Assembly (NCBI GenBank): GCA_949130495.1
Contig: OX422207.1
Coordinates: 368,735,868-368,799,867, forward strand
Origin: Sambucus nigra
Lineage: Eukaryota; Streptophyta; Magnoliopsida; Dipsacales; Adoxaceae
Reading direction: 5' to 3'
DNA: 64,000 nucleotides
Of the stretch, positions 47,841 through 60,605 are shown one piece after another. The position numbers were made by a program, and so were the translations under genes. The notes under the pieces were generated by a model. That model searched no databases. It was given only the letters and a program-made list of their open reading frames with translations, and was not told the origin of the DNA. The stretch's first letter is position 1; each line of letters opens with the position of its first letter.

Positions 47841-48935
47841 CAAGATCAAAAATAGGACTTCCACCTAGACCTATCTCAAAGAGGTAATGGGGGGTCATCA
47901 AGTGTTCGAACCTGATGAACAGACCATGTACCCCCTGATCTTGAAGGGCTTTCACCTTCTGAAGGTTTGATGGGCTCAGGCCAGGGTCAACCCTCATAGA
48001 CATTGTGACCTTACCCCACATAAGGGGCATCCTCGGCTCCAGAATGGACGAGGGAGCACATGGGCCAAATTCTAATAGTCCAGAAGCAAAAAAGTAACGT
48101 GGCTTCCAGTTGTGGTTGGAAGTTTGAGTTATTTGAAGCATTTTTTTTCAGGCTTCCGAGCTACAAAATGATAGTAGCTCGGATGATTTTTGGCTGATGA
48201 AGGGACATAACAACCTATAAAGACCTGAACTGGGAGGTCTGAGTGGTGGACAACATTCCATAAGACTATGGCCCCTATTATGACCCTCCAGGCATTAGGG
48301 GATAGTTGAGAGGGGGCCAAATTGATATAAGCAATGATAGATTTGATAATGGGGTGGATGGGCAGACGAAACCCCAACTTGAACATCTGCTCGTACAAGC
48401 AGATTTCGTCGTCTCGGTCGTGAAAATCCCTATCTTCCCTCAGAGGTCTTCTTAGATTTATGAAGGGACTAATGGAATACATATATCTGAAGCAGAGGAG
48501 GTCTACCTCAGTTCTAGTACTCTCGATCTCGACCACCTCAGAGACGTCGACATCACTTTCAACATCATCATCATCTAGCTCAACATCGACCGGAGCAGAT
48601 GTTGATGGGTTACCTGGGAACCTCTGAGAAAACTCGACACCAGTGAAGGCCGACAGAGGAATGTCGTCAAGTGGTGGTGGAATGGCCACACTCGGCTCGA
48701 CGATCTCAACCTCTGAGGAGGAGGCTGAGGATCTTGAGTTGTTATAAGATGAGTCCCGGCTGGAGACCTCGGCTTGATCAGGGGCCTGATCTTCCCGAAT
48801 TGAGAAGTCCATGGCCTCCTGGAAGGAATCCACAGACATGGGGTGTGAGGTGGAAGACTCAGACTCAGACATTGGTATAGGATCGACAGGAACCTCTGTC
48901 TGGTTGAAAGACTCCGAGGGATCAGGATAAATCAC

Positions 48936-49660
48936 CTTCAGGAGTGGTGGGAAGATGGGTCTAATACGGAATTCTTGTTACCTACGAGCCTCCTCCTGTG
49001 CTCTTTCTATTTGTCTAATTTTTTCTAAAGTCTTCTCCCTAAGGGAGGGGAACTCCTCAGGAAGTTGGTATAGGGGTCTAAGCATCAGAGACAGACACTA
49101 CAATTGGAGAAACTTCCTTAAACTACAAACAAGATTGGTTGATAAAATAAAGGAGTCTAAAGGTCAAATTACCCAAACCTAACAAGAACAGTTCGCCTGC
49201 AACTATGGTGGACTCACCGGAAAACCTATAAACTCGCCAAAAAACTCAAATAGAAAGGAAAAAGCATAGAAAATGGAGGCAAATGAGGGTAAGAAGATAA
49301 CTGAAGATTAAACGATAAGGAAAAGCGAAGAAAATCTAAGAGAGCACCACCAAAGACCTCTGCAGAGAAGTCACGAAGAAGAATGCATTTAGAGAGAGAA
49401 AATGGCTGGAGTGCAATTGCGCAGAAGAAAGAATTGAGGACGGAGGGAAAAGGAAAGGTTTAAAACCCTTAAATATGCTGGAGTGACTCCCAAGGCCCAT
49501 CATTGCCTTGGGAGCACTAAAGGCGGCTGACAACACAGACTTGTCAAGCAAGACATACTTCAACACTGGACAAGCGTCAAGCAAATACTCGATCATATTG
49601 GAAAGTCCTAGGTGATGTGCAAACCCCACAGTCACCTGCTTTCGCATGTCACTAAGGTCT
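48936..49660. other. Tat region between antisense gene and purine tract
   Basis: No supported gene on the plus strand. It should hold the promoter of the antisense gene; I see no clear TATA box. A GAGAAAATGG-rich stretch near 49390 is low complexity. Confidence 0.5.
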
Positions 49661-49666
49661 GGGGGG
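49661..49666 (+). other. Tat polypurine tract
   Basis: GGGGGG directly before the 3' LTR, within AAGGTCTGGGGGG. Confidence 0.7.
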
Positions 49667-50605
49667 TAATTAAATGCCCCAAGTTTGACCTTGGCTCGAA
49701 GACACCAACCTCGATCGAGATTATGGCCGACACTGGATAAGCCTTGGGCATGTGACATCAGCCCTCGGCCATAGCAAGGTCGGCCCATGTCGACACTACC
49801 ACCAGCCTCTCCAAGGGACATTGCACACATCATAAGGATCAGCAGCACTCTTGTACACCTGTGAATGGCAACCTCGGCCATATATACACCGAGCTCGCAA
49901 GAAGCCACCAGCAACCTCATTAAGACATTAGTCGATGCTCCAAACACACCAGCTCAACCTTGGCTCAACCTCAGGCCGACCTTTTCCATTGACTCGGCCA
50001 GGATTAAGCCGAGACCTACGTGGTCACTTCGGACTGAACGAGCACCTGGACTTACCAACCTCGGCCTCTCTCAGGCCGAGGTCATACACCAGGTGCGATA
50101 GCCGAGCATCTGCTGACATTTGGATAAAGTCACGTGGACACAAATCAGTTATAACAAGATTATTCCTCACACGTGGGGAGAATATTGCATCATCATTCTC
50201 TACATGTGACAGTGACAGATGGCTTTCCCATATTGGTGAGGCAACCACACACATGCACATTACATGCATGGGGGTACATTACACCCCCTAGGTACTATAT
50301 ATAGAGGTCATCCTCTACCTTGTAAAGGATCCAAGAAATACAACCCTAGCTGAAACTCTGTCTAGATACACAGTAGAGATAGACCTTGAGAGATTGTATC
50401 CATGGCCATCAGTGCCTTATTACGGTGAGGTTATTCACACACACAGTGGACGTATGCCAATTTAGGCTGAACCACTTATATTCTGGTGCACTCTCCTCTT
50501 TTCCTCATCTCACTCTCTTACCTTTTACGTAACTATGCTGCCATTGTTGTTCTTAGATTGAGCTTGAAAACACCTTACCTGGTGGTGCTAATCCCAGCAT
50601 CATCA
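49667..50605 (+). repeat. Tat 3' LTR
   Basis: Near copy of 38249-39186. It starts TAATTAAATGCCCC instead of TGATATGCCCC, so the terminal TG appears to be TA. Ends CAGCATCATCA, followed by the target duplication CTCAC. Confidence 0.9.
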
Positions 50606-50610
50606 CTCAC

Positions 50611-51580
50611 AATTGAAAAACTTCTCTAAGTTTATTTTCACGGTTAAGAACTATGCTTTCTTTTTTTTCTTCCCAGAATTCACTTGTTCCCTCCAAATTA
50701 TTCAAAATGACACGATTTATGATATTGTGAGTGAATTCAGAGTGATTTTCATTTATCTAGGTTAGCCTATTCAATTTCATCATCTACTTTTTAAATTGCT
50801 TGATTTATGGCTCCTAAATCTAAAATTGGAGGTGCTTCAATTCATTAGAGGAACTAGCTCATATCTTGATTCGAAGGAGCATAATGGAGTTTCTCATTGG
50901 CATCGTGGAGTTCGATGAGGATTTATATTCTTCTATGGGTGAAAAGTTTAAGGTATATAGTTAACTACTTCTAAGGTCATGAGTGAGAGTTACCTTCTCG
51001 CATTTTATAAAAAATCCTTTCAAGTAGAAATACAAATTAGAGTGCGTTAAGTCTTTTCTCCCTTGGGTTATATTTTTCCAAATAAATATGTCTTGTGGAT
51101 TGTTTATGTTTTTAATTCATTCAATTTCACGCTTTGATTACACATTGAACATTGATCTAGTCTAGATCTAGTGTATTTCCTAAAATTAAAATTAGGTTGT
51201 GAATTCTAGTTATTCTCTCTAGATCTGCCTAATTAATTTGGTTGTATAGTTAATTCGAGACATACTTCACACAACCTAATTCATTCATATTTTAGGATAA
51301 TTGAATTTGCGTGAAATCTATTTTTACTTAAAAAATGTCCATGTTATGCGATCAAATCTATTCACCCCTATTTAGGTCCATTTTAGTTTGAAAATTTTCT
51401 ATACAGACACAAATCCTTAATTGCTATTAGAGCAAGGTTATCTTATTTTTACATTAACATGCTAGAGTTAATCCTATGATTTTTGTTTGTTTATTGTATT
51501 GTTGCACATAAATATTTTTTACTTGTGAGTAGATCTAGTTTTTTCTGGTTGATGATGGATATTTTTTGTCCTAATTAACT
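50611..51580. other. AT-rich stretch, nothing recognised
   Basis: Right flank of the Tat insertion. No gene or element boundary that I can support. Confidence 0.5.
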
Positions 51581-51589
51581 ATGCCTTTG

Positions 51590-52440
51590 GATCCTTTTGA
51601 AAGGGCAAAGCATGTTAAATCTAAAAAGTAAAAGAAGAGAAAGAAATCTTCTTATTCTTTAAAAAAAATGAAGTCTATTGATGTTGACTGTGATGAAAGT
51701 GACAAATCCTTGATTCAAGAGGATGATGAGTTTAATGATCAACATCTTAAAATGAAAAAGTTGAACATAAATTTTCTAATCAAATAAAACTCTTTGAACA
51801 AAAAAAAAAGTTTTTAGTCAGTTTAAAAAGACTAGTCAACTTACCAATAAAAAAATGAAAATTCTTAAAAAACACAAGGGTGAGCTATTTTAATATATCA
51901 TTATCCTAAGAGAAGAAAATATTTATTTGAGAAAATTGAATAGTTAAAAAAGTTTTGATTTAAAAAAATTCAAGGTTATTGAACAAGATAAAAGCAAGTA
52001 GTCTTTTGAATTAGAAAAAAATGGGAGAAAGGGCTTCTTGTTTGTGATGTTTCTAAAAGTGAACATGAAAAGAGATTTAAGTCTTTTCAAAATTATTTTG
52101 ACTCATTTAAAAGTTTTAAAATGAAGTTATCTGCTTATCAAGTTGGAACGTCGAGTGAATGTTTATCACACGATTCCAATGATAACAATTCCTTGATTTA
52201 AAGAAATAAAAAAATAAAGAGAATTTTGAAATGAAAAGATAAAAAAATTTCAAAGGATCATTCAAAATTTTTCCCTTCCAAATTTTTTCATAAGGAAGGA
52301 CATTTGGAATCTTTTTATAAAAAATTGAAAAAGATTAAAATAAAATAAGATTCCTGTTCCTTCAGTTTCGAATGGGAATATGATTTTGTTCCCTTAGATG
52401 TTTTTGATAGAAAGAAGTTAGTTAGAAATCATGCGGATAA
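51590..52440 (+). pseudogene. Possible decayed retroelement gag C-terminal region
   Basis: A lysine-rich, acid-rich trace in broken frames (MPLDPFERAKHVKSKK, later DVDCDESDKSLIQEDDEF) ends near 52290 with FHKEGHLESFYKK. This looks like a CX2CX4HX4C zinc knuckle whose cysteines have been lost. The order fits the region between the gag domain and the knuckle of Copia elements. Poly-A-rich codons make the reading weak, and no pol follows. Confidence 0.35.
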
Positions 52441-54779
52441 ACTAATACATTTGCCATATGTGACACCTCATTTGTGTGGTAATGTATTATGATTTTTGTG
52501 TTAAATTGAATCGTACTTTCCACTTTTGTTTCAAAAGAAAGAAAATAGATAGTATTTATTTGAGAACTCAAGAGGCAAAGAAGTGAGTTAAAAAGAATGT
52601 ACCATTTTATACATTTTTCAAGGTACATGGCCTTACCAATCAATATTTTAAGAACCTGAGATAGAAAAATAGTAGGCTCATGAATAATAGGAGAATTATT
52701 TTTCGAAGAGAACCTATTAATGAGCTAAGAGGTCAAGTAGGTGAGTTGAGAAGAATGATGGATTTACTACTAGAAAATAGAGTTCAGGCTTTACGTGAGT
52801 TTCATAGACCTAGACCTAGATACTACAATCAAATTCCAAGGACTATGCATAAGAATCCTGAAGGAATGAAAGATGGATACGAAGGGTAATGGGATGCCTA
52901 GAAATGTACCTAGAAAGATGATTGATCTTAATGTTACTCTAATGAAAGTTTTGAAAAAAAGAAAGTGTTGTTGTTCTACTCATTAATTTTGGAGATGGAA
53001 TACCTATTACTATCTAGATAGATAGTTTACTAGGGTGCCTAGGATCTTGTTGGTTGATAGGTCTCTTCCTAGGTCATTCTTGATTTTTGAGGAAACAAAT
53101 CTTTTAGGTGAGATTTTTTTACATAAAATCAATCGGTATAATTTTTCATTCTCTAGTTAAATTTTCATGCATATATGCATTTTCATGTATTCGCTTTCTA
53201 GGATTTATCCTTAACAAAGCATGATTTTGTAAATACATGCATTATTCTTTCTTAAAACTCCAAAAATGTTTTATATCTCTTTCTTTTTGTGAATATGTGG
53301 TTAAGTTCTTAACTTATAATATTTGATGTTAGACTTAGCTTAAATGATGATTAAAAATTATTTTTTAACCATTATATGGAAAATGTTGATTGATTTAATT
53401 GGTAGCTTTGAATTCATCTGAAAAATCATGATTGACAAGTTTGTTGAAGTCTTTGGTATTGATTTCACACTACATAAGCACATGAATATCATTTTATGCA
53501 TATGGCTATACTTATATGATTATTTCTTTTAGTGCTTGATTAATCATGATCAAATATAAAGATACCTTGTTGGTTTTGAATGTTTCTATTGCCCATGTGT
53601 AAGATTTTTGTGTATTTCATTCAACGAAGGAGTTGAAAAAAGAAAGTTTTCATCCAGTGATAAGGGCTACCATTAGAGTGATTACACACGACCTTGAACT
53701 TAAGTATCATTCGGTAGGGATCATCTAGGTGTGTGAATATCTAATGTACAACCAAATCCAAAAAGTTGGAAATATCCACAAGCATCATGAAAAAAGATAG
53801 GGAATAACTTTCAAAAAATGAAATTACTATTTAGTTGGCATCCAAAATATTTTGATCAACATGTGTTTTAAGGAAAAAAATGATTAGAAACTACCATTTA
53901 CTTGACATATTGAAAAGATATTGGTTTAAATGATATACTTAAGAATCATTTGTAATGATCATATGATTTGGTGGTATACATTAATGCTGCTTTTGTATTT
54001 TTATTTGTCACATGAAGCATTCCTTGATTAGTATACAAAGTTGCAAGAAATTGGTTTGATAATAATTGTATACCTTGTATGATTGAATAAATTGGGGTTT
54101 GAGTTAAATATGTTTATAATTCATGTTTCAATCATGATTCAAAAAAAATACGTGTCTTAAATTGAACTCATCATGGCTTCCTAACCACAATCAGACTTTA
54201 AACTTCTGTGTTTGCATTTATGTATGTGTGTGTGTGCGAATTGTTGAATTTTTACAGTATTCTTTGCATTTATTCTAATTTATTCTTTTCATGACAAATA
54301 TGAATACAAAGCACTATTTTTGAGAGTTCGGGTTTTTGGATTCCATACTTTGTCTTTTTTCCCATGATTGAGTTTTTACCATGTTTTATTAGAATGCCTA
54401 AAAATTTCTTTGTATCTGTCGTTCGCATGGTTATCGATAGGTTAAAACGTGTTTGGTCTGTTCATTTTGTCATTTTAAATCAAAATCATTCCCAGGGAAG
54501 AAACCCTAACCAAAATCGCACCTAAATCCTTATATTTCTATTTAGTGTCTTTTGATCCTATTTCATTGTGGTAAGTCTTTAATTGTTGTTCCTCATTGTA
54601 ACTTAAATTTTCTATAGTGATTCTACATTACACTCATCATTTTGTGTGATTTATTTCGAGTGTCTGTATATTGTCAAAGATTTTTGAGTTCTTACATTTA
54701 GGTATTTTTAGTCCTTCATAGATTTTTTCCCTAATTTCATTTGTTTCTTATTTCCTTCCATATTATTTACATTATGGTG
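52441..54779. other. AT-rich stretch without supported genes
   Basis: A 69-codon open frame at 52680-52889 (ELRGQVGELRRMMDLLLENR) could be a gag-like fragment, but I cannot assign it. The rest shows nothing. Confidence 0.4.
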
Positions 54780-55681
54780 AGAGGAAAAGTACAAGTTAGC
54801 AAGAGGGTTCGTGTTCCAAGTGGTCCGAGGGATACATCATGTTCTATAGGATTATCATCTTTAACACCCCTATGAGACATCGTACACTGGCCCGATGTGC
54901 CTTGATTTCCATTCCAACTATCACAACTGATTCCTCTAGTACTTTATTCACTAGATAGTGTTCGACACTTAGGGAGAGTTTAGTGACAAGATATTATAAC
55001 ATATAGAGATATAGACTTAGAGCATATTGATATAGCGAGGAGGTTAAATACTTATTATCTTTCATTAGGATTATTCGTGATTCCTTAATGGTTCGGACAC
55101 ATCAGTAGGCCAATGATACCCTAGTTCGTGAGCTCTTTGCGAACATGATTGTGCCATCCTCTACCATGTATTTATTATTTTCTTTTGTTCGTGGCATTAA
55201 GATTGAGCTCTCTGCTGATTCTTTTGCTACCAATTTAGGCCTTGAGAATCATCTTGATCATACCGACTTCGATGCATATTGTGAGGATAAGGTTACACAT
55301 GAAAAGATTTCTTATTTCATTATGGGGTATTGGACATCTTGGTTTTGTTCTCTCTTTCGTCAAACTGACATTCATAAGAGATACTCTTTACTATATTTCT
55401 TAGTTGTTTACAACATCATGCATTGACATCGTACCTAAGAATTTTTCTTACCATATTAGTAGGTTAATGTATGCTTTAGTGCATAGGAAGGTGATAGATT
55501 ATCTCGAGTTAGTTACGTAAGTAATGAGGAGGTCATGCGCAGATACTGGATGGGAGGCTTTACCTTATGAAAGGTTGATCAGAGGCTATTTGTATTCATT
55601 AAAGGTTCCTAGATTGACTATGGATGAGTCTAAAACTAATGTTGGATATATTTTGAGTGTTAGATCATCTCGTTATGCATG
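54780..55681 (+). pseudogene. Broken relative of the plant transposon ORF3 family
   Basis: Traces in shifting frames. VRELFANMIVPSSTMYLLFS, FVRGIKIELSADSFATNLGL and, after stops, LPYERLIRGYLYSLKVPRL follow the order of the Athila ORF3-type domain seen at 19887-20840 (VRQFYGTL ... IPFSLEIMAQKL ... LPYGRLITSFLKYVRI). It is on the opposite strand and too diverged to be a recent copy. The readable part ends where a CACTA-like terminus starts at 55682. Confidence 0.5.
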
Positions 55682-56120
55682 CACTACACCAAATCATGTG
55701 AATGGTCACTCCTAGTTGGTCACGGTCAAGTCCATGACCAGCTGGTCGCGAACTTGGGCCGTGACCATCTCAATTTTTGGTGTGACCATATTCATTATCA
55801 CACTAAGTTATGGATGCTCCGAAAGTGGTCACGGCCCAAGTCCCTGACCACTGTGGGTCATAACCTTGGATCGTGACCAGATCGTGATCATCTTACCGCT
55901 AAATTCGCGCCGAAATTCCCTCCAATCTTGGTCATGGATGGGTCACAGATTTGGGTGTGAACATATGCATGACTAAGAAAAAACACACACACTGAGGGTC
56001 ACGGCTGAGGGGTGTGACCATTTCTTGGCGTGGGTCATGACTAAGGGCCGTGACCATTTGCAGTTTGATCTACAGCTGGTGTATTTGCATTTATAGTGTT
56101 TCGACTAAGAGTCGTGATCG
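55682..56120. mobile_element. One end of a CACTA-like DNA transposon
   Basis: Begins CACTACACCAAATCATGTG, the form of a CACTA terminus. It is followed by about 15 copies of GGTCACGG-type words in both orientations (GGTCACGG, CCGTGACCA, TGTGACCAT) over 430 bp, like the subterminal repeats of CACTA elements. The opposite end (ending in GTAGTG with matching repeats) was not found in the window, and no transposase is seen. Confidence 0.6.
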
Positions 56121-56340
56121 GGTTTAATCGAAAAAAAATAAAGATCCTGCCTTCATTTCCTCATTCAGTACACTACATTCATCTCTTTGATCCCCCCTAA
56201 TGAAATAGCTGCGCTCAAAGCTCCAAGACGGGACTGTGGCTTTTCCGGCAAAACAAAGGTAGAGACCGTCGACGGTAAGTTGGTTAAATGGAGAATAGGG
56301 TTCAACTGTATTGATCCTAATATGTTTAAGAATAATTTCA

Positions 56341-56585
56341 ATTGTTGTGAACGATCATAGAAATGGAAAAAAGGCTGTAGGGTTCTTTGACCCATACACT
56401 AACGACCGCAGTGGAAGAGAGAGAGTTATTTGGTGTGCCGTGAAAGCCATATAGGAAGAAAGTCCAGATCTCGATTGCGTTGTGTACATAGTTGATGGTT
56501 CGAGCACTCAATCTCTTTGGGGTCAACTTAATTTACCCTCCTCATGTACCCCCCATCTCTCTAAACAAACATGTATCAATTTCTT
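56341..56585 (+). pseudogene. ALG11: ALG11 (LEW3-like) mannosyltransferase gene fragment
   Basis: The frame reads KKAVGFFDPYTNDRSGRERV, then IWCAVKAI, TAG at 56452-56454, then EESPDLDCVVY, and after a deletion and frameshift VNLIYPPHV. This matches the N-terminal part of plant ALG11, the ER alpha-1,2-mannosyltransferase that extends the lipid-linked oligosaccharide for N-glycosylation. There the motif is HPYTNDGGGGERV. Here the His and part of the glycine-rich loop are replaced, a stop is present and about 8 residues are missing. The hydrophobic N-terminus and the downstream catalytic domain are absent. A dead gene fragment, 220 bp right of a CACTA-like subterminal region. Confidence 0.8.
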
Positions 56586-57158
56586 TTATTTTTTTAATTT
56601 AATAGTTGTATAAACTAGGTATATAACTGTTTAACACTATAATTTTAAAACATGACACTCTCACACTTTAATATTAGGAGGGCTCCTGCTAAATAAAGAA
56701 TCTTTCTCAGTTTTTTAACTTTAAGTTGCGATTGATTATATACGTATAAAGTGCAAATACAACCTCAAGTATGACAGCCTAAAGGTTAAGTTGAGGACCC
56801 AAGATTTTTGATCGGGGGCCAAAGTTTTGAGTAGTGGTGGGTTAATTCGAGCTTCATACAAATTATACCTTTTATTTTTATGATTTATTATAATTAGTTC
56901 CCAAGTGTTTGAGTAAATGCCTCAAAGTTTGAAGGTCTTCAAAATTGCTCACTTACATATTTATTATCATTGAAGCATTGTGCCTATTCGCAAAGATGAG
57001 TGATGATCTCTATTCTGGTAGAGTCAAATTTCACTAATTCATTTTGAAAGTGCGCATATATAAACATATATCCAATGTATTGCATTTTTTAATGCATGTC
57101 CTGCAATATTAAATGCATATTTGCTCGGTTTTGATTTATTAAAGTGGGAGACTGACTA
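56586..57158. other. Stretch between ALG11 fragment and solo LTR, nothing recognised
   Basis: AT-rich. No further ALG11 exon was found here. Confidence 0.5.
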
Positions 57159-57163
57159 GCCAC

Positions 57164-60100
57164 TGTGACACTCCGCCTAATTAAATACCGGGTGATCAGT
57201 CCTTTATTAAATTATAATCAAGGTGAACGGTTGGTTCATTCTTAGCATCACTGTCGTAAAAATAACTTTACCAATTAAACACCCTAATTAATTAAGCTAA
57301 GTGACAAAAACCATTTTTAAGACATTAATTCCAAATTTCAATTAAAACCAATATTTTAAAACTTTACATAATTCATAAATTAAGAATCACCCAACAACTA
57401 TACTGGAACAAACAATCCAAATAATTAAACATCCAACTAATTAATTCCAACATTAAAACTTAAAGGAAAACATCCTGACATGAATGAATCCCAAAGTATA
57501 AATAATGGAAATAAACTAATCGCAATATCTGATAAAAAAACTGAATAATGGAAAGGGAGATACATGCCCAACTGAATAAATAGTGCTAGAAGTGGAATCA
57601 GCAATGAGGTCGTCTACGGAAGAGGCATGGAACTCCCACCTAAGCTGCAACATGTTCCTTTCGGAGGATCCTATGCAAGACGCCCCTGTGGTTGGGGACC
57701 TGTAATATATACATATATATACAAGAGAGAAGAGAAAATAGGAAATGGGTCAGAGCCCGATTGTAAAAACAGTTTAAAACTAGTTTAGAAAGTATTTAAA
57801 ATGCTATCGGCTAATGCAACCAACATATTAGTGCGGAACTCCCTTGAGAAATCCTCACCTCTCTTCTAATGTGCACACCTATCGCACTAATCTTCCCAAC
57901 AGTCTAACTTATCTTATCTTAAGTTACTCGTAAGATTTCATGCCGAAAATTTCAAATGTTGAAGAGGTTAATTTTATTTAACAGCAAAGTTCTCACATAA
58001 GACTTATTTAATTATAAAGTTTCTCAGTAATATAACATACTTTTCAAACACTTATTTCCAAGTTGGAATAATTATCCATTTCTTACATACCATTAACACA
58101 GTAGGTAGTTCCCAAATTCCAGATTCAAAAAAATATATATATATATATATATATATTAAATACTCATATAATATATATATTCTAACGGCACCCCACATAA
58201 AATTTATGGTGCGGGCATACTCTGCTATCCAGTCCCCGTATCACTCGTACTAAGGGAAATACAAGTTCGGAGTCACTATTGAACTGTATTAACTCAAAAC
58301 ACATACAATATTGAGGCGAAGCATAGTTCCAAGTCTCTAAGAGGTCATCACATACCCTCACGCCTCTTAGGACCGTCTGACTATCGATCTGATAGCTTGT
58401 ACAAAGGATTTATATCTTCTAGGGTACGACTCAATATCCCACATAAAGGTCCCATCGAGATAAGACTGTCCCAGCGTGATAACCTCGGGGATAACAAGAA
58501 GCGCGGGTATGATTTTTACACGTATATAGTATATGCATAAACACAGTCATATAAATATATTACTATTACCATATCAAATTTAGGTACACTCTCATGACTC
58601 ATAATTATGATATTTATCCTTATTACTCGTTATTTAGTTATCACGTATAACAGTTTGTCTCTTATTCTAATTTGTGGGATTATTCCAACTTACTATGTAA
58701 CACTCATGGATTCCTATCTCTCCAAGTTTACTTTCAGTAGTTACTCATTTATTTTACAACATAACTTCCTTACGAGTCTCACCCTTTAACACAAGTTCCC
58801 ATTGTCCCTTATGTGTAAAAAAAAAAACCCGTGTGATGTTAATCTCGTATTACATTAACGGGTCCATATATTTCTAAGGTCCTACTGGTCTTCTTTATAT
58901 CCCAAAATGTATTAACATTAATGTCCAAGAATGTCTAACCATTTAAGATGGAATGAACTATTAAAAAGGGAATATGAGTTATACATGAGGGGTCGATCGA
59001 TCAATGGCAGGTGTTCAATCGATCGAACCATCGATCGATCGATGCTTTAGGGTCGATCGATCGATCAAGCAGGAATGGCAAATCTGCAGAATTTCCAGAT
59101 TACGGGTTTCCTCTTCCAAAATCATCCAAAATGATATCTTTGATTACAAAACTCCAAATAATTTATACTACAAGTATTATAACCTCAAATAAATGATTTC
59201 CTACGTCAAGCATACGTATTTTCATCAACGAAAACCGAATTAACAGGAGTATAATCAATAAAAACATCAAGAGCCCTAATATTTATTTTGTCTAGTTTCT
59301 TCCCATTCTTTTACTAGATTTCATACTCTTTATTTACTGTAATTTCGTGGCTCAATCTCTACATATGTATTGAGTTTGCAGAATACATCTAATACTCATA
59401 CAACATGCAAATTTAAATCTCCAAAATGGGTTTTTCTTTCACAAAAACTAGTCCTAATCAATCCTAGGATATTATGATTGGAGCATTAACTGAAATAGAG
59501 CAAGATAGATCATTGCTTGAGAATTTTCGGTTCAGATTTGTGGAGAGATTTGTATGGATGTGATCCTCATTGCACGATCTATCGTTTGGTGACGACAGCG
59601 GTGAAAACGGGGGAGTTCTTGTCCAAGAACTCCTTGGAAAACCTCTCCTCTACCTCTCCTATAGCCGTCTTTGGTCTATGGTGTTTCTAACCCTAGAAAT
59701 TGACTCTTGTCATCTGATATACCCTTAGAATTTTCGTGGGTTTTCATGCCCAAAAATGTAAAATGTCCAAAACGCCCTCCCGGGGTGTTAATTAGGCCTA
59801 AAAACAGCCCGAGACCCAAACTAAACCCCTGGGTACATTATTTTGACTATCTCGACCCTTCCGGACACATTGACGCACTCAAAATGACCATACGGGTGAC
59901 TTATAATTTATTTACTTTTAATAGTCCAAATTTAATCCCGACACGACACAAGCGCGTCCCGATAAATCTCCAAAATTATCAAATTAGATTCTCGTGATAA
60001 TTTTACTAATCATAATTACACCATTTACTTTAACCATAAAGTAACTTATAACAAAAATAAATACTAACTCTCATCACGCTAGTAAGTATTTAAATAATTT

Positions 60101-60183
60101 TTCGGATTAATCTTAATTTAATATCTCTAATTAAATTTAATAAATCCCCAAAATTAAAAGGCATAAAAATACGGGGTATTACA
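57164..60183. mobile_element. Solo LTR, complete, with 5-bp target duplication
   Basis: Begins TGTGACACTCCGCC and ends ACGGGGTATTACA, flanked by GCCAC on both sides (57159-57163 and 60184-60188). It is 3020 bp long with no internal coding region, so a solo LTR. It is closely related along its length to 1-2743 and begins like the partial copy at 63717. Short open frames inside are not supported as genes. Confidence 0.93.
58989..59071. repeat. Cluster of TCGATCGATCGA palindromes in the solo LTR
   Basis: Counterpart of 1547-1631: four to five GATC-rich self-complementary words within about 80 bp. Confidence 0.85.
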
Positions 60184-60541
60184 GCCACTCTCGCCTTACT
60201 AATATGACTTGTGTTTAATCGAGTATTTTTTTAAAACTTATTTATTCGTGAAGGTAAATAGAAAGAACAACTATAAAGTTTTTTAGAGCAAGTAAATGAG
60301 TTTAATTTTTTTTATGTACTATATGAGTATTTAGGCTTTCGGTAGTTATATATTCTCATATTTTATATCTGATTTTGTCCAACTTTGAAGGTTATGAATT
60401 TAACAATGTGTTTGATTGGACTATATTGAAGTATCCTCATATTAGTGCCATTTCTAGAGGATGAGTCGGTGTTTGTATAATTTTCTTTCGTGGTTTTTTC
60501 TTCTTACAAGAATGTTACTTATTTAATGCTTTTGTTTTCAG

Positions 60542-60605
60542 AATCCCAGTGGAAATGCAGGTTTAAATGCAGAACCATATGTGAAAAGGTCAGGAAGGAC
60601 CTTAG
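60542..60605 (+). other. Exon-like block 1 of an unrecognised gene
   Basis: A pyrimidine-rich acceptor (TTTTGTTTTCAG) is followed by 64 open bases (NPSGNAGLNAEPYVKRSGRT) and a GT donor (CTTAG|GTACTC). I do not recognise the product. Confidence 0.35.

Larger units (their letters stand above)
46694..48935 (-). pseudogene. Antisense gene of the Tat element, three exons, one frameshift
   Basis: A coding sequence opposite to gag-pol. Exon 1 (48935-47841) has a Ser/acid-rich N-terminus. It then carries LYEQMFKLGFRLPIHPI, LAPSQLSPNAWRVI and, in the next frame, NHNWKPRYFFASG, the pattern of the 'putative gypsy type transposon' domain (Pfam PF04195 as I recall it). Exon 2 (47760-47378) starts HPKDISDKLCEMAAPSLTRL. 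Exon 3 (47296-46694) has a coiled coil (SELGESDKKVKGLEKEVSRL) and an acidic tail. Two ~80-bp GT-AG introns join the exons in frame. The frame breaks at A8 on the minus strand (T8, 48141-48148), consistent with loss of one base. The start codon is uncertain; the first in-frame ATG is at 48872. The function of this protein class is unknown. Confidence 0.85.
38249..50605 (+). mobile_element. Tat-lineage Ty3/gypsy retrotransposon with antisense gene, full length, broken
   Basis: A 12.36-kb element with LTRs of about 940 bp (38249-39186 and 49667-50605) and a perfect target duplication CTCAC (38244-38248 and 50606-50610). The order is primer site, gag, protease, reverse transcriptase, RNase H, a second archaeal-type RNase H, integrase, a ~129-bp tandem array, a spliced gene on the opposite strand, purine tract and 3' LTR. 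The double RNase H, the 3' tandem repeats and the antisense ORF are together diagnostic of the Tat lineage (Retand-like forms). Stops, frameshifts and lost catalytic residues show that it is not autonomous. Confidence 0.95.

Noticed and set aside
56826..56840. GAGTAGTGGTGGG as the right end of the CACTA-like element
   Set aside because: Weak match to the left end, no subterminal GGTCACGG repeats beside it and no matching 3-bp target duplication.
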